From the NCBI GenBank assembly GCA_007118195.1, contig SKSA01000002.1, positions 1-5,929 on the forward strand: a DNA stretch of 5,929 bases, given 5' to 3'. Positions 1 to 4,336 of this stretch are shown one piece after another. Numbering within the stretch: the first letter of the stretch is position 1; every line of letters starts with the position of its first letter. Source of the DNA: Anaerobacillus sp. Its GTDB lineage: Bacteria; Bacillota; Bacilli; Bacillales; Anaerobacillaceae. The notes under the pieces are model-generated. The model was not told where the DNA came from. It worked only from the letters and a program-made list of their open reading frames with translations, and did not search any database. The translations under genes were made by a program, and so were the position numbers.

Positions 1-99
1 AACCTAGCATCACCCATTACACTCACCCATTTTCTGTATAGACGGGCTCAAATTTTATCTCTGAGAGTATTATGTAGGTATAACCACACTAACCCAAAG

Positions 100-107
100 A
101 AAGGAAG
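100..107 (+). promoter_or_regulatory. ribosome binding site of the YjcZ-like gene
   Basis: AAAGGAAG lies seven bases before the ATG at 115 and fixes that start. Confidence 0.7.
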
Positions 108-114
108 TGTAAAA

Positions 115-309
115 ATGTATTCTAACTTACCACCGACTCTCGGAGCAAATGTTCCACCAAATATTCCGCCTATGCCAACTTATACAGCTCCTGCTTATGG
201 CTATGGCTATGCAGCTCCTGCTCGTCATACTAATTATTTCACTATAATCGTAGTGTTGTTTATCTTATTAGTAATTGTAGGTGCAAGTTACACTTATCCA
301 AAATGCTAA
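115..309 (+). CDS. YjcZ-like tiny sporulation-associated membrane protein
   Basis: This 64-residue protein has two parts. Residues 1-40 are rich in Pro, Tyr, Gly and Ala and include a TAPAYGYGYAAPA stretch encoded by an 11-bp direct repeat (185-195 and 212-222). Residues 42-58 are one hydrophobic helix, TIIVVLFILLVIVGASY, which closely resembles the conserved helix of the YjcZ family of tiny Bacillus membrane proteins (typically FALIVVLFILLIIVG). Members of that family are short, linked to sporulation, and have no known biochemical role. The start is secure: AAAGGAAG at 100-107 lies seven bases before the ATG. The gene stands alone and ends at a strong terminator. I could not recognise a sporulation sigma-factor promoter in the 114 bases upstream. 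The N-terminal extension is longer than in the usual 25-50 residue members, and the protein ends in a Cys (residue 64), which is unusual. Family assignment is fairly sure; function is unknown. Confidence 0.8.
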   Translation: MYSNLPPTLGANVPPNIPPMPTYTAPAYGYGYAAPARHTNYFTIIVVLFILLVIVGASYTYPKC

Positions 310-326
310 CTTAATCCCACTCGCTT

Positions 327-368
327 AAAAAATTCCTGTACAGTACACACTCGTACAGGAATTTTTTT
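327..368 (+). terminator. intrinsic terminator after the YjcZ-like gene
   Basis: The core arm ATTCCTGTAC (332-341) pairs perfectly with GTACAGGAAT (353-362) around an 11-base loop. An A-run before and a seven-base T-run after (362-368) extend the stem. It begins 18 bases past the stop codon and is a textbook rho-independent terminator for the small upstream gene. Confidence 0.9.
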
Positions 369-462
369 GGGTATTTAAAAAGACAAACGCCGTTAATCTA
401 TTTCCTTTAATAATTTATAACCTTTAGATATCATTTCTTTGGTTACTTCCAATAAATTAGCG

Positions 463-493
463 AAGCCTCCAAAAAAATATTCGGAGGTTTTTT
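463..493 (+). terminator. second terminator-like hairpin
   Basis: AAGCCTCC (463-470) pairs with GGAGGTTT (483-490), including one G-T pair, around a 12-base AT-rich loop. Six Ts (488-493) follow the GC part of the stem. The polarity fits the plus strand, yet no plus-strand gene lies between this and the terminator at 327-368. It may therefore be a backup terminator, the remains of a lost gene, or the end of a small unrecognised transcript. Confidence 0.55.
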
Positions 494-551
494 ATTATGG
501 CTTTAAGTGTTAAAATCGAAAGGGGCTTATGATTTAATCTCCATTTACTAA

Positions 552-580
552 TTACAAGCTTTTTTTAATACTCATAGATT
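552..580 (+). promoter_or_regulatory. possible sigma-A promoter for the DUF4317 gene
   Basis: TTACAA (552-557) and TAGATT (575-580) are separated by exactly 17 bases. Each matches four of six positions of the TTGACA and TATAAT consensus. Transcription would start near 587, a short distance before the ribosome binding site at 599-606. The call rests on weak hexamers in AT-rich DNA. Confidence 0.3.
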
Positions 581-615
581 GGTAAATCAAAACAGTGCAG
601 GAGTGGAAATTTAGG

Positions 616-1794
616 ATGAACAAAAAAGACATTGCACATATTCGCAAACAATTTAAAGCAAATAATGACTTGCTAAAGATCAGTGATATGTTTACGGTTT
701 ATATTATGAAAGAGTCCAGTGAAATCTATCATCATCAAAGCCAGCCCTTTGAAATACTTGAGGAGGAGCAAGAAGAGTTATTCTTTAATAACTTTAAAAA
801 AATACTTGGTGGACAATTGGATGAGAAGTTGTTTGAATTAAAGTTTCAAAGGAACGCGGAAGATAACAGCCAACTTATTTTACATCAAGGGTTATTGAGC
901 GATGATGTGGAAGACTGGAAGGAACAAATGCTTCGAATCGTAGGAAAAATGCTTAAAACCAGGCAATACGAGATGGATATCGTCATCACCTTCATTCGCG
1001 GAGAATATTTCAAGCCTACGAAACGTAGAAATGAACAGACGGAGGAAAGTGACCGGGATTCCGTTTATACCCATCCGTTTATTTTATGTAGCATCAATAG
1101 CACACAAGAACCGAAGAAAGAATTGCTTTTTGACTATGTGATCAAAGAATTTAAGTATAATATTGTGGTTGACCCGATCATCAACCTAAACGCTCCGATT
1201 GGAGGTTTTCTCTTTCCTTGTTTTACCGATAATACTGCCGATGTGAACCACATTCTGTATTCGGCAGGGAAAGCAAATGACCCCGACCATCAGTTCATCG
1301 AGGAAGTCTTAAATGGCGAAGAGACGATGACGGCAAAGGATGACAAAATTGTTTTTGAAGAAATCGTGAAAGACGTGACAGGAGATCAGCTTAATACCGC
1401 AACGCTTTCCAATGTTTATGAAGAAATTAACCGTGTTATTGAAGAAAATGAGGAAGAAGAAACTCCTAAATTAGACTCAAAAGACGTGGAACGTGTGTTA
1501 AAGCAGAGCGGTGTAAAAGATATTCATACGGAACAGATAGAATCTGCTTTCAAGAAAGTAATCGATGACGATAAATATGAAATAAAGGCAAGCAGTATCG
1601 TGCCAAAGTATACTTCCAAATCGATAAAAATCGAAACGAAGGTCGCGAAAGTTTCGATTAGTCCCCAGGATTTAAGATACGTTAGACAGATCAACTTTGA
1701 GGGTAAACGCTATCTGATGATCGAAGTAGAAGAAGATACCGTTATTGATGGGTTCAAGATGATTACGGAAGCTTTTGGTGAAAAAAGAGATTAA
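616..1794 (+). CDS. DUF4317 family protein of unknown function
   Basis: This 392-residue soluble protein has no signal peptide or membrane segment. I recognise DUF4317 from its opening MNKKDIAHIRKQFK and from the block PIGGFLFPCFTDNTADVNHILY (about residues 194-215), which correspond to typical family segments MNKKE-IRRQF and PVIGFLFPAFNDRSTDIHSVLYY. Residues 275-285 form an acidic, probably helical linker. The family is common in Firmicutes, usually about this length, and has no established activity; I see no catalytic motif. I chose the ATG at 616 because AGGAGTGG (599-606) precedes it at suitable spacing and because the family begins with MNKK. An in-frame GTG at 595 would add seven residues but overlaps that ribosome binding site. 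The gene is monocistronic and converges with the response regulator, the REP-like palindrome lying between them. The clostridial members I recall carry a CGCYV-type motif near residue 20; this one has DMFTV there. Confidence 0.85.
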   Translation: MNKKDIAHIRKQFKANNDLLKISDMFTVYIMKESSEIYHHQSQPFEILEEEQEELFFNNFKKILGGQLDEKLFELKFQRNAEDNSQLILHQGLLSDDVEDWKEQMLRIVGKMLKTRQYEMDIVITFIRGEYFKPTKRRNEQTEESDRDSVYTHPFILCSINSTQEPKKELLFDYVIKEFKYNIVVDPIINLNAPIGGFLFPCFTDNTADVNHILYSAGKANDPDHQFIEEVLNGEETMTAKDDKIVFEEIVKDVTGDQLNTATLSNVYEEINRVIEENEEEETPKLDSKDVERVLKQSGVKDIHTEQIESAFKKVIDDDKYEIKASSIVPKYTSKSIKIETKVAKVSISPQDLRYVRQINFEGKRYLMIEVEEDTVIDGFKMITEAFGEKRD

Positions 1795-1820
1795 CAAGAT
1801 GGTGCCTCAAGATGGTGCCT
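1795..1820 (+). repeat. 13-bp tandem duplication
   Basis: CAAGATGGTGCCT occurs twice without a gap, at 1795-1807 and 1808-1820, immediately after the DUF4317 stop codon. The second copy runs into the left arm of the large palindrome, so the duplication copies the outer six bases of that arm plus seven flanking bases. It could come from replication slippage or be a trace of the palindrome's insertion. Confidence 0.9.
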
Positions 1821-1865
1821 GACCCCCAGCGCGTTAAAGCTTTAACGCACTAGGGGTCAGGCACC
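1814..1865. repeat. REP-like palindrome between convergent genes, possible terminator
   Basis: The outer arms GGTGCCTGACCCC (1814-1826) and GGGGTCAGGCACC (1853-1865) pair perfectly over 13 bp. The inner part, GCGTTAAAGCTTTAACGC (1831-1848), is a perfect 18-bp palindrome. The junction holds only two mismatches (1827/1852 and 1830/1849), so the 52 bases fold into one long hairpin. It ends two bases before the regulator's stop codon and lies 19 bases past the DUF4317 stop, so it could stop transcription from both sides. Its downstream T-run on the plus strand is only four bases, and none follows on the minus strand, which makes a standard terminator doubtful. The GTGCCTGACCCC arm resembles dispersed intergenic repeats I recall from Bacillaceae genomes; that is memory, not a search result. 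Confidence 0.75.
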
Positions 1866-1867
1866 TT

Positions 1868-2503
1868 TTATGATTCGAACATATTTTTCTTTACTACGTA
1901 GACAGCAGCTTGGGAACGATTTTTAAAATCCATTTTACTAAACAAATTACTAATATAATTGCGGACCGTTTTTTCCGTTAAACCGAGAATTCTACCAATC
2001 TCTTTATTTGTCATCCCTTCTCCAATCAGGCGAAGGATTTTTTCTTCTTGCTCCGTTAAATCATTTTGTTTCGATTGAGTTTGCATACGCTTTATTAGTT
2101 TTTGTGAACTTTCGAAATCAATCATATGAACTCCGGCTAAAGCTTGATTAATTGCTTCCTCCAGTTTACTTAAGCCGATCTTTTTTTTCACAAAACCTAC
2201 CGCACCCGCCATGATAGAAGCGAACATCGCTTCTTCTTCAGTGTGAGATGTTAGCATCAGTACTTTCGCTTTAGGATCAATATTTCTAATCTCTCGACAA
2301 GCTTCAATACCGTTTTTTATAGGCATGCGGATATCCATTAGGGTGATTTCAGGAAGGATTTGCTCGTACAGTTCTATCGCTTGCTCGCCATCTTCCGCTT
2401 CTCCAATCACTTCGTACTTTCCGTCCCTTTCTAGTAAAGCCTTTAATCCTGAACGGACAATTTCATGATCATCAACAAGCAAGATCGTAATCTGTTTCGT
2501 CAT
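1868..2503 (-). CDS. NarL/FixJ (DevR-like) two-component response regulator
   Basis: This 211-residue cytoplasmic regulator has a complete receiver domain (residues 4-122): acidic pair Asp11-Asp12, phosphoacceptor Asp57 in LMDIRMP, Thr85, and Lys107 in GFVKK. A LuxR/GerE helix-turn-helix follows (149-206), with LTEQEEKILRLIGEGMTNKE and the recognition-helix segment LTEKTVRNYISNLFSKM. The EKTVRNYIS..SQAAVYV pattern is close to the actinobacterial DevR/DosR type (EKTVKNYVS..TQAAV) and unlike the EXTVKXHV form common in NarL or DegU. Phosphorylation by the kinase encoded just upstream would allow dimerisation and DNA binding. Its ATG is four bases past the kinase stop, and its ribosome binding site (GAGAGGTG, 2518-2511) lies inside the end of the kinase gene, so the two are probably translationally coupled. 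All key residues are present. The likely target is the divergent cytochrome gene, whose upstream region carries a matching inverted repeat. Confidence 0.92.
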   Translation of the reverse strand: MTKQITILLVDDHEIVRSGLKALLERDGKYEVIGEAEDGEQAIELYEQILPEITLMDIRMPIKNGIEACREIRNIDPKAKVLMLTSHTEEEAMFASIMAGAVGFVKKKIGLSKLEEAINQALAGVHMIDFESSQKLIKRMQTQSKQNDLTEQEEKILRLIGEGMTNKEIGRILGLTEKTVRNYISNLFSKMDFKNRSQAAVYVVKKNMFES

Positions 2504-2507
2504 AACA

Positions 2508-3986
2508 TTACACCTCTCTTGGAATTTGAATATCTACGGTAGTGCCTTTCCCTATTTTGCTATTTACCAAAAGCGTTCCACCTAACATACGAGCTCTTTG
2601 CTGGATATTTTTTAGCCCTTGGCGTTCTCCTTTTGATTGAAGTCTTTGACAACTTTTTTTATTAAAGCCTTTTCCATTATCCGAAATAACAAGCGATAAT
2701 ACGTTGTTTGTATCTTTCAACTCGATTTTCACAATGGTAGCAGATGCATGCTTAATCACGTTTGTTAACAATTCAAAAGCGATAAGTTCGATATTTTTCG
2801 AAACCTCCTCAGAAATGTTGTGTGTATTTGTGATTTGCTCATGATCGAAACTAACAGCGATACCGGAATGATCTTTAAAATCATGGACAATTTCATAGAG
2901 GGAAGCGAGCAGTGTCTCACCATTTTTGTTTGAATGTCCGTGCAGGTCTCCAATATAGTTTCGCATTTGACTGATAATATCGTTAAGCTTCACTGTTACA
3001 ACTTGGATATGTAATTTTGCTTTTTCCGGTTCTTGATCTATTGATATAGTGGCGTTTTCTAAATACAATCCAACACCATAGATTGATTGAATAACACCAT
3101 CGTGTAAATCTCTAGAAAATCGTTCGCGTTCATTATAAATAGAATTAAGCACTTGAGCCTGAGCGAGTTGTTGTTGAAAATCTTGCTTAAAAATTCTTAA
3201 AATATGTACCGCATAGTAAGCCATAAAGATTCCACAAATAGCCCTAAATAAGTAAATAGGGATCCCTGTAATAGCAAAAAAACTATCAATATTTACGATA
3301 CTTGCGGGAAAAAAGTTAGCTTCTGGAACAATTAATCCCCCCGCAAGAGCATAGCCAAGAAAAACAAGGCTGAATTTTTTTAATAATGAAGGCGGAGTAT
3401 GAAATCGTTTCTCATTCAAAATTGGGATTTGTAAATAAATTGCATAGGCTGCTACGATTGAACCTGGAAATGCAAGCAAGTAACGAGACCAAGTATTACT
3501 TGCGTTAATCCAAAGTCGAAAGTCATCATAATAGAAAAAACTACTTAAAACATATATAACAAGCCAAAAGGAAAATAAAACGATCGGAATGTAATTCATA
3601 CTCCTCCATCTTCGCTTTGTTTCCGTTAATAATTTTGTTCCAAAAATGAACAAAAACATGAATGATAGTGAATTTAACAACGTTTTAAAAACAATAAAAT
3701 TCTCGTAGTTATTAATAGCAACAAGTTCTCTTTGAAGCCTAAGAAACATCATTCCCCACTCAACGAACCCATGAAAAAAACCAAAAAGGGCCAAGTATTT
3801 TAGACTTTTAGCCAAAGGGATATCGCTGGAACTTTTAGATTGAAGAGCGATAGCAAAACCCATCAGAAAAAAGGCAAGACCGTATACAAAGAATACTTCT
3901 GTACTATGAACCACAAAAAAATCTTGAAAGGCTATTAGGATCACCTCCTTCCTTGGTATCGAGAACAACATTTTCACATATTTCAC
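2508..3986 (-). CDS. seven-helix membrane sensor histidine kinase (HisKA_3 type)
   Basis: In the longest frame (492 residues, GTG start) the protein has about seven membrane helices: roughly 31-48, 62-82, 98-118, 131-151, 168-186, 204-222 and 236-263. A short coiled linker (265-290) follows, then a HisKA_3 dimerisation domain with phosphoacceptor His295 in SRDLHDGVIQ, then an HATPase_c domain with N-box Glu405-Asn409-His413, Asp436-Asn-Gly-Lys-Gly440 and Gly457-Leu-Lys-Asn. It should autophosphorylate and pass the phosphate to the regulator encoded next. There is no PAS, GAF or HAMP domain and no large extracellular loop, so the signal is probably sensed within the membrane; which signal cannot be told. 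The start is uncertain. Nothing resembling a ribosome binding site precedes the GTG at 3986 or the ATG at 3971, whereas AAGGAGGTGATCC (3950-3938) sits inside the frame with an ATA codon (3935-3933) eight bases past GGAGG. Starting there gives a 475-residue protein beginning near AFQDFFVVHSTEVFF, still with all seven helices. Confidence 0.9.
   Translation of the reverse strand: MKYVKMLFSIPRKEVILIAFQDFFVVHSTEVFFVYGLAFFLMGFAIALQSKSSSDIPLAKSLKYLALFGFFHGFVEWGMMFLRLQRELVAINNYENFIVFKTLLNSLSFMFLFIFGTKLLTETKRRWRSMNYIPIVLFSFWLVIYVLSSFFYYDDFRLWINASNTWSRYLLAFPGSIVAAYAIYLQIPILNEKRFHTPPSLLKKFSLVFLGYALAGGLIVPEANFFPASIVNIDSFFAITGIPIYLFRAICGIFMAYYAVHILRIFKQDFQQQLAQAQVLNSIYNERERFSRDLHDGVIQSIYGVGLYLENATISIDQEPEKAKLHIQVVTVKLNDIISQMRNYIGDLHGHSNKNGETLLASLYEIVHDFKDHSGIAVSFDHEQITNTHNISEEVSKNIELIAFELLTNVIKHASATIVKIELKDTNNVLSLVISDNGKGFNKKSCQRLQSKGERQGLKNIQQRARMLGGTLLVNSKIGKGTTVDIQIPREV
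3938..3950 (-). promoter_or_regulatory. perfect Shine-Dalgarno inside the long kinase frame
   Basis: On the minus strand AAGGAGGTGATCC is a full complement of the usual 3' end of 16S rRNA (GGATCACCTCCTT). The only codon at ideal spacing in the kinase frame is ATA at 3935-3933, eight bases past GGAGG. This suggests that translation starts here, at a non-standard codon or one mutated from ATG, and not at the GTG at 3986. Confidence 0.6.
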
Positions 3987-3990
3987 ATTC

Positions 3991-3996
3991 AGTATA
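3991..3996 (-). promoter_or_regulatory. possible -10 element of the kinase-regulator operon
   Basis: TATACT on the minus strand (3996 down to 3991) matches the -10 consensus at five of six positions. The hexamer 17 bases upstream (TACCGC) is not a good -35, so this would be a weak or activator-dependent promoter. Transcription would begin near 3984, which would leave the GTG at 3986 outside the message and support the internal kinase start. Confidence 0.25.
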
Positions 3997-4217
3997 CAAG
4001 ATTATGTATTTTTGCGGTAGATAGGATACTTATAATAAATTCTACAATTTTTTAAAACTTTGATTTGACTAAACATATGTATATAAACCTATAAGACAAA
4101 CTTAAATTATCACAATTATAAAGAAATAAGTCGGTTTTCCTTATATATTTTCAAGACCTAAACTTATAATTCTGAGAAGAAAAACAGACAAAATATAGAC
4201 ACAAACTGCTCTTTCTA

Positions 4218-4233
4218 AGGGACAATTGTCACT
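4218..4233. promoter_or_regulatory. DevR/NarL-like operator candidate
   Basis: AGGGACAATTGTCACT is an inverted repeat with seven of eight pairs matching; its core GACAATTGTC is a perfect 10-bp palindrome. The GGGAC-N4-GTC-C layout resembles the DevR/DosR box (GGGACTNNAGTCCC), and the regulator encoded next door has a DevR-like recognition helix. It ends just upstream of, or overlaps, the -35 position of the CATAAT promoter, where an activator would bind. Binding is inferred, not shown. Confidence 0.45.
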
Positions 4234-4261
4234 ATTTAATTATGTGTAAATGAAACATAAT
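4233..4261 (+). promoter_or_regulatory. possible activator-dependent promoter of the cytochrome gene
   Basis: CATAAT (4256-4261) matches the -10 consensus at five of six positions. The hexamer 17 bases upstream, TATTTA (4233-4238), is a poor -35 and adjoins the DevR-like operator. Transcription would start near 4268, just before the hairpin at 4271-4310. ATTATGT and ACATAAT (4239-4245 and 4255-4261) form a 7-bp inverted repeat that covers the spacer and -10 and could bind a second regulator. Confidence 0.35.
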
Positions 4262-4270
4262 GATGGTGAA

Positions 4271-4310
4271 AGATGTGACTTAAACTGCAACACAGCGCAA
4301 AATCACATCT
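4271..4310 (+). repeat. inverted repeat in the cytochrome 5' leader
   Basis: AGATGTGA (4271-4278) and TCACATCT (4303-4310) are perfectly complementary across a 24-base spacer. If transcribed, they form an 8-bp stem ending ten bases before the ribosome binding site, so it could protect the message 5' end or affect translation. The arms contain TGTGA and TCACA, the half-sites of CRP/Fnr-type proteins, but a real Fnr site has a six-base spacer. No T-run follows, so it is not a terminator. Confidence 0.5.
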
Positions 4311-4319
4311 AAAAAAATT

Positions 4320-4328
4320 AAGGGGTGA
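4320..4328 (+). promoter_or_regulatory. ribosome binding site deciding the cytochrome start
   Basis: AAGGGGTGA resembles AAGGAGGTGA with one base missing. It fits the GTG at 4337, which is 11 bases past the G-run. The upstream in-frame GTG at 4325 lies inside this element and has no ribosome binding site of its own. Confidence 0.55.
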
Positions 4329-4336
4329 AAAAGAAA

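Larger units (their letters stand above)
369..615. other. intergenic region without a convincing gene
   Basis: The gap between the YjcZ-like stop and the DUF4317 start (310-615) holds the first terminator, then about 95 bases of unassigned DNA, then a second terminator-like hairpin (463-493), then a weak promoter and ribosome binding site for the downstream gene. On the minus strand, 491 down to 393 is an open stretch of 32 codons. Its end reads like a real protein C-terminus (LLEVTKEMISKGYKLLKEID, then TAA), but it has no ATG near a good ribosome binding site and is closed by two stops upstream. It could be a gene relic or chance. No RNA gene was recognised. Confidence 0.5.
3987..4336. other. 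divergent intergenic regulatory region
   Basis: This 350-base AT-rich stretch between the outward-facing kinase and cytochrome genes contains no supported gene. It holds a -10-like hexamer on the kinase side (3991-3996). A plus-strand TTGACT (4065-4070) has only a TATAAG at 19-base spacing (4090-4095), which is a poor promoter. On the cytochrome side are a DevR-like inverted repeat (4218-4233), a second inverted repeat overlapping a -10-like CATAAT (4239-4261), and a hairpin-forming repeat (4271-4310) close to the ribosome binding site. The middle, about 4100-4210, shows nothing I can assign. Confidence 0.7.

Noticed and set aside
10..31. Direct repeat TCACCCATT (10-18 and 23-31) as a regulatory site for the YjcZ-like gene
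   Set aside because: Two 9-bp copies 13 bases apart are suggestive, but with no promoter recognised nearby and the window edge so close, no role can be supported.
892..1074. 60-codon open frame on the minus strand inside the DUF4317 gene
   Set aside because: It is antisense to a clearly recognised coding region and has no family resemblance; treated as a shadow.
2765..2953. 62-codon open frame on the minus strand inside the kinase gene
   Set aside because: It overlaps the catalytic-domain coding sequence of the kinase in another frame and shows no recognisable features of its own.
4065..4095. TTGACT and TATAAG as a plus-strand promoter in the divergent region
   Set aside because: The 19-base spacing is too long for a good sigma-A promoter, and it would leave a leader of more than 200 bases before the cytochrome gene.
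4274..4307. TGTGA...TCACA as a Fnr or CRP binding site
   Set aside because: The half-sites are 24 bases apart, whereas the known site has a six-base spacer; kept only as a hairpin-forming repeat.
4250..4312. A 20-codon open frame (ATG AAA CAT AAT ... ATC TAA) in the cytochrome leader, with two Cys codons, as a possible leader peptide
   Set aside because: It has no ribosome binding site, and its start lies upstream of the likely transcription start (about 4268) if the CATAAT promoter is used.
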